DNA of 64,000 nucleotides from the NCBI RefSeq assembly GCF_024713975.1, contig NC_091110.1, positions 18,815,501-18,879,500 of the forward strand, given 5' to 3'. Positions within the stretch are counted from its first letter, which is position 1. Each line of letters starts with the position of its first letter. Below the pieces are notes generated by a model, which did no database searches, was not told where the DNA came from, and was given only the letters and a program-made list of their open reading frames with translations. Position numbers and translations under genes: made by a program. The DNA is from Paralichthys olivaceus. Its lineage: Eukaryota > Chordata > Actinopteri > Pleuronectiformes > Paralichthyidae. This document shows, piece by piece, positions 26,851 to 38,146 of the stretch.

Positions 26851-27608
26851 CTCTGATAAGAATAATAACGAACAAACGCTGCAGGCTTAAAGGTTACACG
26901 ACAAGTACGAGGCCGGCAGATAAATACAAAGCCCACACTTCCTTTTCACCCTCAGTATAATTCATGAATCCCCCTGTTTTCTGTCAGAGGCTTAGAGATT
27001 ATGAACTCCGACGTCTGGAGGCGTCCCACCGAGTGGAGCTGCTTAATGTGCGCTGAGGAACAGCTCTGTGTAAGCCTGAATCAGGATTTTGAGGTTATGT
27101 AAGAGAAGTGCTGCAGAGAAGGAACTCGAGGAGGTTTGAGTCACGGACGTCACGGGAGGCCAGTGGGACCCAAACACTTCTACCACCACCATGAGAGAAC
27201 GGTGCATGCTGGGAAAGCAGTAAGTAGCTGCTTTCCGACGAGCACTGAGGTCCAGACAGGCTTTCTGTATGTAACGTCCAAGTCAGTTACGTGGACGTTA
27301 AGATAAATAACACCAACCTAAAAGTATTTAAGACTTTGGATATAATATATTTCACATATTTAAAGTGTTTTTAAGGCAGAATATTTAAGATTAACCTGCA
27401 GAAAATCAGACAATAAAACAAGAGATGATGACGAGATGATAATAACTGACCAGCAGAGTTCTTATCATGAAGAAAACAAACGGGGATATTTTGTATTTTA
27501 CTTGGTGGGAAAATTAGATGATTCTAAACAAAGGAACAAACATTGACAGTGAGATAAACGTAGAATAAAACCAGCCTCATTATTATTTTGTTGATAAAAT
27601 AAAATACT

Positions 27609-29610
27609 TCATACTAAGTAGACGTCGAGCTCGGAGTCTGACTGGCTTCTGCTGAGGGACTGGAGAGGATCGTCCAGAGCGATGGTTGCACTGGAGTCTC
27701 GTCTGTCTTCACTGCAACACAGAAATACTGATGGATATAACTTCACATGGACAAATATTACTTTTATTCAACAGAAAAGTTAAAGAAGTACAACTACTTG
27801 AGTACATTTGGTTAATGTATTTAAACTTTCTGAGTACTTTCTCTATAACTGGTTTCAGACTTTATGTTGAATGATAATTAAACTCGTCTCAGATCTGAGA
27901 ACTGAACACATACACAACCTGTTTTCTGGATCCTCTTCGAGGCCTCGACTGGGCTCAAAGGAGACGACGGATCTCTGCAGAAGGTCTGGTTGTTTGGAGG
28001 AACTGTAAACTGTTGCAACAGGCACTTCATCAATCACTGAATCAAATTGAGGAGCAGAGAGATCAGGTCTGCCCCTGAAACGAGGTGTTGTACATGTTGG
28101 TTCAAAGCTTTAAAATCTCACAGTTTCCATCCAGGTTGTCCAAGCTCTGCGCTTTCTTCTCCTGCTGCCTCTCCTCCTTCTGTGGGGACAGAAACTCTTG
28201 AGACGCCGACTTCGCTGCATTCAGGGAACTCCTCTTCCTCTTGGACGACGCTCCTCTTAGAGCTGAGAGACGAGGGAACAGAGCATTGGAGTCAAATGTC
28301 CTCTGCAGGATGCAGCGGTGACAGTGTGACGGCTGAACGACTTACGATGGATCTTCTTGAACACGGTCGAGCCCATGAACTTCAGAAATCGATCTGCATA
28401 AAAACTGGGCCTGTGAACTGACACCGTGTCCTGAAAGACCCAGAGAGATGAGTCAGATAAATGTCCACACACACACACACATGAACAGATACATGACGTG
28501 TAGAGGGTGTACATTACATACCCCATCATGCACCAGGGATTTCCAGGAGTGTTCCACCTTCTTAATGAACCTGCAAATATCAGTTTGTACCAAGTTTAAT
28601 CACAATAATAACTCAGATACTGTTTTTTAAATATATCACCCAAAAATATTGTGTGTGTGGTTTATTCACCTGTAGGACTGAAGGATGTCAATGATTCCTA
28701 AAAAGATGAGCAGGTTCTCATCCTTGTGTTTGGCAGGAATTCCGCCCAATCTGGGAAAAAAATATATTTTTAATAATAAACCAGAATTATGTTTTTTACT
28801 TCTCACACTTTAGTGAAATAAATTAAACCCATGTAAACCTGTCAAACTGTTGTATCAGTAGATTAGTAATTCCTGTGTGTGAAACACAGTCAGACCTCAA
28901 ACACACTTTAACAGTAAACGTCTTTGTTTTCCTTTTCCACACTGAATAAAAAACAAAAATCAAGCAGCAAAATGACTCAACTGTGTTTCCACATATCATA
29001 AAAGTTTCCTCACGTGTCGTCATCGGCCACAGGCTCAGGGTCCTTGACGTTCCCCTGGATGGACTCCAGGGCGGTGGAGTACAGGACCTTCTGTCCTCTC
29101 CTGCTGTCACAGCGACTTCCTCTGGTCATCGGCTTCCGGTCCAGAACATGGATCCCCAGCAGGAGACTGTAGTCCATGATCTTAAAGCTCTCCAACACCT
29201 GAGGGGCAGAAACCCAGAGAGAGGAACCAACATTAAAAAATCAAAGTGCAGAGGTTGAAGTGAGACACAGGAAGATTAAAGTCCTGATAAAATTCATTAC
29301 GAGAGTCTATTTTCATATGAAGCCCATTGTCCTGCAGCAGAACTGGGACACAGCTTTGCATCCATGACCTCTGACCTTCATATGAAAGAGGAGAATGTTC
29401 AGTATAAATGTTATTTGGGGGTTTTCTGTCATCTTCTTGGTGTTTTACCAGGAGATATCATAAATCGTTTATCTCAAAAATAGAACCTAAATGTAATATT
29501 TCCAGTGAAACCATCAGTTTAATCACTAGTTATCTAACTAAATCATTAACATGTTTACTGTAACTGTAAACAAAGAGGTCTCACTTTTCCCCTGTTACCT
29601 AACTCACTCA

Positions 29611-29689
<79 letters not shown>

Positions 29690-32286
29690 AGGCCCCATAC
29701 GAGCACATGACTCCCAGACGGGTCCAGCTGCTCGGATTAAACACACCAGTCAGGTGCTTCGCTTTGCTGGAGCTTAATCCTCCATCAAGTGGCCGCTATT
29801 GTTTCAAGCTAATCAAGTAACAGGCGGCCGCTAATGAGGTCATCATAACAGCTCCGGCCTGAACCGAAGGGGGATCGTCATAGTTACATAACGTTATCGA
29901 GGGGGGGGGGCGGCGGGGTGAAAACCAAGGAGAATTTAGTTTCCGACGTTTTTCTCAGTTTTTTTATCTTAAAAATAAAATATATTGAGTCATGAGGTGT
30001 CTAAGCTTCTGACTGTAGCTTCCCAGATTTTACTGGTGCGATTAAATTATCTTTAATATTATAATTACAGTTTGTTGCACAGGCCTTCCCCTCTACGTTG
30101 AAGTTACTAACTGCCCTAGTATAATATACGACGTTTACGTGAACACACCCGACAGTCCCTCTGCAGAGTCTTCATCAGGGCGTTGTATGTGTCGGTGTCG
30201 AAGTGCAGGCCCTCGTGCATCTCGTGGAAGTCCAGGTCCTTGAACGTGGGCGAGGTCTTGGCGCGCTCCTTGCGTGAGGCGCGGCGTTTGTACGAGGACC
30301 CCTTCAGGTCGTACTTGTAATGCATCTTCATGACTCGCGGCAGCACGTTGTTCATCACCACCATGCGGACGGTGACCCCGCCGCACTGGATGCAGTACAG
30401 ACCGTAGAACTTGGGCAGCAACGTCCTCGGATTCTGGTCCAGATTCTGAAATAACAAAAGGCGAACAGAGAAACTGAGTTCTTGACATATTTAGAGGGTT
30501 TATCGTCAAGATGTTCTCGTTGGTCCATGAAAGGATCTTCACGAGATAAATCCAAACTATGACAACGATTTAAACTGTGACCAGTTTAACCAGTTTATCT
30601 TATTGATCACATGATGTCTGTTCTGTTTTCCTGTGTGCAGCTCACCATGTAGTAACCAGGCAGCAGCTTCTGCAGGAACTCGGCCTCCTTGTGCTGCACC
30701 GTCTTAATGATGAACTCGTCATCACTGGTGAGGTAGAACCAGGAGCTGCTCGCTCCGGGGTTGGTGAGCTCGATCAGAGGCTCGTTACAGATGGAGTACT
30801 GAAAGTCACAACGAGGCCACGCTGTCAAACGACTCATCCTCCACCACTTTGTGCCGAATCAGAATGATGAGGACGTGATTTGATATATTTGCGAGTCTCT
30901 CACCAGGTAGTCGTCCGGTTTGATTCCAAACAGCTCTCGGAAGTAGCGGAAGGCCAGAGGGGCGTACGTCTTCAGACGGAAATCTGGGAAGTGATGTGCT
31001 GGAGTCAGGTTGCTGCCCTCGCTACAGAACAAACAATTCATTGTTATTATTGTGAGAAAAAAAGTCATTATATGCTATAATACAACAGCTTCATGCTTCA
31101 TGCTGCAGCTCTTTTAACATTCGGACAGGTCACGGTAGGAAAAACTACATTTTGTGATGCTTTACTTTCAGGGTCCTGTGTTTTCTGTCTAAATAACAAA
31201 TATTCAGGTTGTGCACCTCCCAAAGATGTTTTATTAGAAATATGAATACAGGGGACATATTTCTTCAAGGTAAACTGTAGTAATGTAAAGTTTAATATAC
31301 TTTGCAAGAGTTTGATGGGCTGGAGAAGTTCCCATGAAAGCAGTGACACGCTGTAAATCACTTTTTTTTTTTTCACTGTTAGTGAACTGAGCCTCTCAGT
31401 GCATTATGTGGAAACTGAGAGGAGCTCGAGTGAGCGTGTACCTGGGCAGGAAGACGCTCTCCACCACAGAGAAATCCTGCATGAGAACATCTCTGTCTGG
31501 TTTGGAGCTGAGGTTTCCAACTGCATAACTGATACCCAGCTGGATGGCTTCTTTCAAGATGGCTGCCGTGGGCTGAGAGAAGAAAGACAGACTTTTAAAA
31601 AAAGATCTTCACATCATTGACATTTCAATCTGATGATATTTTTGTTTATGACCTGCGATGACACTGTGTCACTCAATCAAGTTAGCGTTTTGATTTTAAG
31701 CGGAGAATAGAATTTATATAAAGAAAGTGTGACAGAGTGAGGAGCTTAACGTAAATTTGACAAAATAACATTTTGTTTATTTGGTCAAATTGAAAATGTC
31801 TCTCAACCAACTCCACATTTAACAACGAAGAATATTTCACTATAGTTAAAGTCTTTCTCATTGATTTGAGATTTATTGAAACTGAAATCCATCCTTCAAA
31901 CCTTAATTTCCCACAGAGGGAAGCTTAATCTGAGGGAAGCTGGTTTACGTACTGGGTTAAATAAAAGAATAAAAACTCCTCATTATAACATCAAATTAAG
32001 TTAATAATAATGATGATAATAATAAGTTGGATCTAAGCATAAAGCACTGCAAAGTAAAACAGGGTTAGGAAAATGATTGTTGTAAATCTTGACCTTGTTA
32101 GTTTTTGTGATTCCAGTCATACAAAGTGAAACCTGTTGTTATTGTGACAGTGTCATGTTTCAGTTCTTCCCTTTTTCTTCCTCAGGTAAAAAAAAACATG
32201 ACAATGAAAAAACGACGTCCACTCACCTTTGACACTTTGGAGGTTTTGGTTCCTCCTCCCAGTCGTTTGGTGTTTGCAGTTGACAT
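27609..32286 (-). CDS. pip5k1b: Phosphatidylinositol 4-phosphate 5-kinase type I beta
   Basis: Makes PI(4,5)P2 from PI4P at the plasma membrane. Exons on the minus strand: 32286-32227, 31572-31442, 31021-30904, 30798-30646, 30445-30149, 29198-29014, 28750-28670, 28570-28522, 28430-28346, 28262-28122, 28074-27919, 27711-27609; about 519 residues. The first ten exons agree in phase. Motifs: [19 protein letters not shown], the ATP-site lysine in [29 protein letters not shown], the catalytic [11 protein letters not shown], the IID of [11 protein letters not shown], and the specificity loop [25 protein letters not shown] and FGIKPDDYL favour beta over alpha or gamma. The C-terminus ends SELDVYLV, like the DVYL end of human PIP5K1B. 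Odd point: the intron 28121-28075 would be only 47 bases, and the phases on its two sides differ by one base, so the join to the last two exons is unsettled. Confidence 0.93.
29612..29687. repeat. (CA)n microsatellite in a pip5k1b intron
   Basis: About 38 CA units in the intron 29199-30148. Nothing else in that intron is recognised, apart from a G-rich run near 29900. Confidence 0.97.
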
Positions 32287-33710
32287 CTATTAAACAGAGA
32301 GAGAGAAGTTGATTAGAGGGAAGCTCTGTGACCCGTGATGTGATGTGACTTCCTTTTCTCCTCCATCCACGACGAGTGAAGCGATTTACCTTGGACGGAC
32401 TTTTACAGAAACTGCATTTTCCAGGTGCACGGCTCCTGTAGGTGAGGCGCAGAGAAGAGCACTCACACGGTGTGGGACATTTGCATGAATGTCAATGCAA
32501 AGCACGCGTCAGCTGGTGAAAAACTGCACGACTACCAGCGATTACTCAAGTTGCATTAGCGTCTCGGGGCTTAAAGAAAATCTCTTCTTCTCCCAGAAAA
32601 CCTCAAAACTTGTTTCAAATCCCTGGTGCAGACCTGACTGTGTGAGCTGCAGATCTGAGAGACCTCCAGTGTTTGTGCGAGTCTTTAACCCCAGAATCCA
32701 TCACAGCAACCTCTGATCCCAATTAAGAAGGATCAGAAAATCATGACGTATGAAATCCGCCTGTTTTATAACAGTACGCGGAGGAGACTGGGTCCAGGTC
32801 TGAACGGGGGGGGGGGGGGCCCTGCATGTTTGGAGGTGTGAGGGGAGGGGTGCAATCTGCAACCTCACAGCTAGATGTCATTAAATCCCTCACGCGTCTC
32901 TTATGCAACATATCCACAGAGGAGCAGGAACTGTCTGTTAATAATAAAAAATAATTTGGAAGAACACACTTCAGCGTCTTGAGTGAACCCTCCGAAGTCA
33001 AGCTCAGACCAGCCGTGTTTATTTTCAGCGCTGCCGCAGGATGTGGTAACGTGCTGTGACTCATGCAGAATGAAAGTGTTGCACAAGCGCTGCGATGGGA
33101 ACGTTTCTCAAAGACGTGCAGTTCTTCAGGTTTGACGCCGCAGAGATGAAGAAACTGGCCGAAGATTGTTTCCTTTTTTTTTTTTAGACTCATTAATGAT
33201 TGTGAACGGTGTTGATTATATTTAAATACAGAGTCTCTCTCAGGTTAATTCAGGTTTTCTCTGCAGAGCTTTACGTATTGAAAACACAGAGTGACATAAC
33301 GGTACAGCCAGGGTGAAAACATGTTGGATTAGATATTTGAAAGTAAGTTTGTGCTCTGCGTGCTTAAACTGATTATATCATACACTCAGCTTTACAGTCA
33401 CCACGACGAGGTAATGTCCTTAGATCGGTAAAACTGAAAATAAATCCGATTGCTAATTAACAATGAACCAAACACAAAAACAGAAATAGGAAGTGTTCTA
33501 GTTGTATCTACTTTAACACTGTATATTTAATGAGCAATTGTTTTTCACAACATTGATCTCGGGAATCAAAAAACAGAACCAGTGTGCGGCTCCTTCCCTG
33601 ACAGTAATTTATACTTTGGTTCTTCACTTTTTGAAGTATTCATGACAACGTGTTAACTCTTGCTAGAATGAAATGCACTTCTGAGTTTTCTGCTTCAAAT
33701 GACACATGCA

Positions 33711-33947
33711 TGTACAGTATACACAGTATTTACAGTATATACAGTATGCACAGTATGCACAGTATATACAGTATATACAGTATGCACAGTATATACAGTA
33801 TGCACAGTATGTACAGTATGCACAGTATATACAGTATGTATAGTATGCACAGTATATACAGTATGTACAGTATATACAATATGCACATTATGCACAGTAT
33901 ATACAGTATGCACAGTATATACAGTATGCACAGTATATACAGTATCA
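33711..33947. repeat. Minisatellite of alternating 10-bp units
   Basis: About 24 decamers of the types ACAGTATGC and ACAGTATAT, alternating irregularly. The combined unit is 'acagtatgcacagtatat'. Four reading frames stay open because of the repeat; none is a credible gene. Confidence 0.97.
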
Positions 33948-34301
33948 TCAACACGTCCATTTTCTGCTAATTTAACTCAGCGCTGCAGGAAAAGTTCAGA
34001 AAACGTCCAGAGCAACTGATTCGGACGTTTGCGTTTCACATCCAGAACCTCTGGATCATTTCAGCAGGACGTCCAGAGTTCAGGTCAAAGGATTCATCCT
34101 CGAGGAACCATGAACGATGTGTCCGTGTGGAGGTTCAACCCGAGAACTATAGTCCCCAGTCTTTCACTTTAACATTTAATATTATAGTAGTACTATCGTG
34201 TGGTAATGCCAGAGTTGAACTATAGAAGTCAACAGGAAAACAATCTACAGCCTCCAACATGAGCGTAAAGTTTAATAAACAAAGAAAGTTGACAGTAGGA
34301 G

Positions 34302-34643
34302 TTAGTACAGGGGTGAGTTGAGTATATGAAATACAAACACTGTGTATTTCAATAAACCTTCACACACGCACACAGCAGCTCGTTTGCATACATGCAAAAC
34401 CACCAAAACCCCTCGAGCGACATTGCTGTGTCTGTGACTGAGGTGAAGGGAAGTGGAGCTGGTTTCCTCCTGTGATACCATCATCAGCTCCTCTTCCTCC
34501 CGAGCCTCACACACAAGACCCAGAGGTCGTCGTATCACGGTCATGAGGCCGAGCAGAAACTGAAGCTGCAGCAGAAGTGAAACGTTGGCTCCATCGTCCC
34601 TGAACAAAGAAAGATGACGTGTGAGGCTCTTACCTGAAAACAT
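34302..34643 (-). CDS. Unrecognised 113-codon open frame
   Basis: Starts MFSGKSLTRHLSLFRDDGAN and ends FHILNSPLY, followed shortly by a possible ATTAAA polyadenylation signal on the minus strand. Two splice-like signals flank the early part: a GTAAGAG donor after ATGTTTTCAG and a TTTCTTTGTTCAG acceptor before GACGATGGA. They are only 34 bases apart, too close for an ordinary intron. A hydrophobic stretch (LLLQLQFLLGLMTVI) is present, but I recognise no family and base use is not clearly coding. It could be a terminal exon of something, or chance. Confidence 0.15.
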   Translation of the reverse strand: MFSGKSLTRHLSLFRDDGANVSLLLQLQFLLGLMTVIRRPLGLVCEAREEEELMMVSQEETSSTSLHLSHRHSNVARGVLVVLHVCKRAAVCVCEGLLKYTVFVFHILNSPLY

Positions 34644-34716
34644 GTGGTCCTGAGCTGTGATGTGAAAACTCTGATCTGATGTCTGTGAGATGAAGCGACA
34701 GCATCCTCACCACTTC

Positions 34717-34720
<4 letters not shown>

Positions 34721-34755
<35 letters not shown>
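34721..34755. repeat. (CT)n microsatellite
   Basis: An uninterrupted CT run between intergenic sequences. Confidence 0.95.
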
Positions 34756-34757
<2 letters not shown>

Positions 34758-36894
34758 CACCTGACGTATTATTCCAGTGAACCTGAGTCACACTTGTTGA
34801 AGTTGGAAGGTGGGAAAAGGATTTTTTTTTAATTTAATTTATTATTTATATCCATTTTGTTTTGTGTTATTTCAATTGAAATTGTATTTTATACGTTTTC
34901 CATCTTCATTTAACCTTTTAAACATTTTAGGTTTATTATCAGTATGATTATATTATTGAACCATGATTTTAAAGTAAGTTTGAAACGATAACATGAATAA
35001 TGTTTGCTATGATGACGATGTTGATTATTTAGTAGATGTTGAGCAGCACATGTTATTATCTATACCTACTTGTTTTGTATGGAATTTAATTATTGTGTTG
35101 AGAAGAGGAAAAAGAGAAATGTAAGAAAATGAGGTGAGTAACAGGAAATTTTATTTATTCTGTAAACTGAACTTGAACTAGTGTTGCAATGAAACTAAAT
35201 ACATTTATTAAAATACAACACAAATACAATAGTACTTGCTTCAACAGCCGTAGTTAAGGGTTCAGGTTTTAGATATAATGAGATTAATGGTTCTCAGCCT
35301 CTTTGGACTGAGACAAAACATAAAATACAAAATGAAATGATAAAACAAAATGAAATGAAAGAGTAAGTTTCTCCCTCTGACCTCTAGGAGGTGCTGCTGC
35401 AGCTCGGCCACCTGTTTGGTGATGATGTGTATTAAATGTGCACCATGTTCCTGTTCTGTTGTTTTCATTTGTCTTCCCTCTTTTAGTTCCTTTCCGTTTT
35501 GGTAGTTTACTCTCTTGCTCCTTTGTGGTAACCATGTGTCTCCGTGTCTCACCCTCTCTTCCTCTCTTTGTCTCTCGTCCTCTAACTGGGCCAGAGTTCA
35601 AGCTGTCGAGGTTTGTTTGGGAACACCGGAGGGGACAGGCTGCCTGCGAGTCGGCCGTCAACACGGTGACTTGAGGCCATGAGATATCAGCTCGGTCCTC
35701 CAGGGTTCAAACCTGAACCTCTGGCACATTTGGCCCGAGAGGCAGCTGTGAGGCTCGGATTAGATGTTCTGTTATTTACAGGATCTCTGCAGGGAGGAAA
35801 TGGCTCCGCCTGGGTTCGAGGTTCAGAACTTAGAGGCGAGAGCCCAACAAAGAAACCAAACATCTCCGATTATATAAGGTCACGACTCTGGAGCTTGTAC
35901 ACTTCGTCCCCTAATGAGCAGGTTGAAGACATGTGCACATGTACCACAGCACTAAGCAGAGCTCATTCCTTATGAAACAACACTTCAGTTCACTGGATCT
36001 GCACCAAATCACTCACAGTTATCAGTTCACTAAACATGTACGTGAGCTCGCACCAGAACAACACTGTGCAGAAAACCTCCGGCTGCGTCGTGCACGTGTG
36101 AAAGGAAAACTGGTCGTAAGATGATTTTAACATTTGATTGAGTGAAAAAGCCTGAAAGGTGGCAGTTTGTAAATTCCTCCTTGATTCGATTGTGTGATTG
36201 TGTGACTGTGTTTTGCGGAGTGAAGGTTTCTCTGACTTCGTCGTCGAGCCACAATATTGTTGAAGTCAGAGCCACAACACGACGACTCGACAACAAGTGT
36301 GATTATCTGAACTCTTTAGAAAACAGAGGCTCAACCTACATTGAAGCTTTTTCTCTTTTGTAATCGGATCGTTGTGTTGGAAAGTCAAATGTGTGTGTTT
36401 ATCTAAATTGGATTCTGTGAGCGTCAGATGTTCATTGAGTCAATTTCACCAAATCATTTTCTCTGCTGCTGGTGGGAGGACTTGTTTCCAGCGTCTGTGT
36501 TGATGCAGCTGCTCATCAGACACAGTCGGAGTCAGAGTCTGGCCTCAGTGCTGCAGGGACGCCGTCAGACGCCTAAAACACACACACACACACACACACA
36601 TATATATGTGTGTGTTAAATGCACTTCATTGCTTTGTTTTGGATAAAATGTGCAAAATAAATCTCTACTGTAAATATGAATATGAATAAAGTTTCCGAAC
36701 ACTATCACTTTCAGTCTTTAATCAGACATCCGGGTACGTCAGTTGTGCACATCATGAGAATTTAATGTGTCCACAAATTGCAAAAGGCACCCGACGCGTC
36801 CAGTGTTGCCACATATTTCTTATGCAAATACGTTAGTTCTGTGGAGAGCCTTCACGTGGAATACTCCAGTGACTCATTGAGTCTTATTGATTAA

Positions 36895-38146
36895 CTACTT
36901 CTTTCTTCTTCTTCGTGGATTAAGAGCTTCACGTCTAAAGAGAATGAAGAGTCTCACCCTGAGGTTACGGACGTGTTTCTCCAGATGTTCAATGCGCTGC
37001 AGGCGTCTGTCGATCAGTTTGTCTCTGGCTGAAACCACTGAGGTCAGACCGGCCAGACGTCGGGTCTGTTTGTCCACAACAACCTGCAACACAATCAGAC
37101 AAGTAGTCAACAAGAAGTCCACTCATGGTCACACGTATGTGGACATCCTCCCCCCAGTTCCAGTGAAGGGAAGTTTTAATGCGACAGCTACACAGTTATT
37201 TTGAAACAATTCTCCACTTCCAACTTGTTTCAACACATCGATTTTCAGAGGTTTAGTTCTGTTTTCTTTTCTTTGTTCACCTTCATTGAGCTGACGTCGA
37301 GCTGAGCCTGACCCCGTGACCCCGGCTCGGTCAGGCCGTGGACTCTCCGGAGGACCCGGTCCAGCCGGTGCTGCGACGTCCTCTGCTCCGTCTCCAGATC
37401 CTCCAGCAGCTTCTGCAGCTCTTTGACCGTCCTCCACAGTCTGTCCCCACGAGCACTCAGGATCTGCAGGTCCTTCCTCGCCTCAAGGACAGAACATCAC
37501 ACATTATTCAGGATAATAGTCACCACGGTATCTTCACGTGATTTTATCCCTTCAGTCATTTTAAATTGTCCTCACTTTGTAAAGGGTCCCTCTTTCAAAC
37601 TACGAAGCCGTCTCCTTTCAAAACTTAACGTTTGATCCTTAATTTGCTGTTTACCTACATATTTAAATGTAAGTGTCTTTATTTTTCTGTGGAATCCAAC
37701 ACATTTAGAAAAGCAAGCTGCAGCTGAGCATCATTCAAACCAGCAGAATCATTTCAAACTCTGAAGCAGATCCCAAATATTTCTGGGCCTGTGATTCAGA
37801 AAACAGGGTAAAGTTGAAAGTTGTATTTCCTCAGTAGAGTGTGACTCTTCCTCACCTGCCTGTGAGTCCGTCCCGCCTGTAAACTCTGCTTATGAAGCGT
37901 CTCCACGCTCCTGGTGACCCCGTCCAGCTCGGCCGCCACCTGCTCCCCCTGGCGCTCCAGCTGCCCGGCGTTCTCCTCCACCCCGTGCAGCAGGTGAGCA
38001 AGGCCCAGCGAGAGCATCCTCAGCTGGAGCTGGGGGACCTCACCTGCCTCCGCTGACACGGAGGCCTCCTCCGCCGGCAGGACCTGGTGGGCCGTGCAGA
38101 CTCCCACCAGCAGGACAGACAGCTGCAGCACCTGTCTCACCATCAT
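36895..38146 (-). CDS. Secreted angiopoietin-like coiled-coil protein without fibrinogen domain (ANGPTL8/3/4-like)
   Basis: Three exons on the minus strand, all in phase 0: 38146-37856 (97 codons), 37481-37281 (67), 37083-36895 (62 plus stop); 226 residues. A signal peptide is visible (MMVRQVLQLSVLLVGVCTA). Next comes LSLGLAHLLHGVEENAGQLE, which matches the lipoprotein-lipase-inhibiting N-terminal motif of ANGPTL3/4 and the start of ANGPTL8. A long coiled coil follows (RLWRTVKELQKLLEDLETEQ; VDKQTRRLAGLTSVV), then a basic end (LNPRRRRKK). ANGPTL3/4 would continue into a fibrinogen-like domain; none is seen downstream, and the stop falls about where human ANGPTL8 stops. ANGPTL proteins of this group regulate lipoprotein lipase in plasma; that role here is inferred. 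Caution: a GTGAGA donor sits inside exon 3 after HVRNLR, so an unseen further exon is possible. In mammals ANGPTL8 sits in DOCK6 and ANGPTL3 in DOCK7, not beside PIP5K1B. Confidence 0.65.

Larger units (their letters stand above)
19561..27608. other. Intergenic region between tjp2 and pip5k1b
   Basis: No multi-exon coding gene seen on either strand. In human, frataxin lies in this interval; I looked for its conserved core (fish and human FXN share the YDVSFGSGVLTVKLG and NKQTPNKQIW types of segment) and saw nothing like it. Contents noted: polyC run 20377-20402, tandem repeat 23338-23650, (GAA)n 23758-23805, possible 5' exon 23903-24110, AT-rich stretches, (CA)n near 26490-26511, and a dispersed repeat end near 26805-26850. 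Confidence 0.65.
32287..36894. other. Intergenic region between pip5k1b and the Angptl-like gene
   Basis: No recognised gene. It contains a G-run near 32805, the minisatellite at 33711-33947, a family B repeat fragment near 33960-34090, one unrecognised minus-strand open frame at 34302-34643, a (CT)n run at 34721-34755, and (CA)n at about 36577-36600. Confidence 0.6.

Noticed and set aside
33711..33947. CRISPR-like array
   Set aside because: Repeats are 10 bp with no unique spacers, and this is a vertebrate genome; it is a minisatellite.
33650..34019. Tyr/Thr/Val or Ile/Tyr/Ser repeat proteins on both strands
   Set aside because: Translation of the decamer minisatellite in several frames; no start context or splice support.
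35284..35664. 126-codon basic minus-strand frame and a 10-codon VAELQQHLLE micro-exon
   Set aside because: I considered these as further exons of the Angptl-like gene, but the donor is weak, the phase does not fit the following candidate, and the sequence does not resemble the family.
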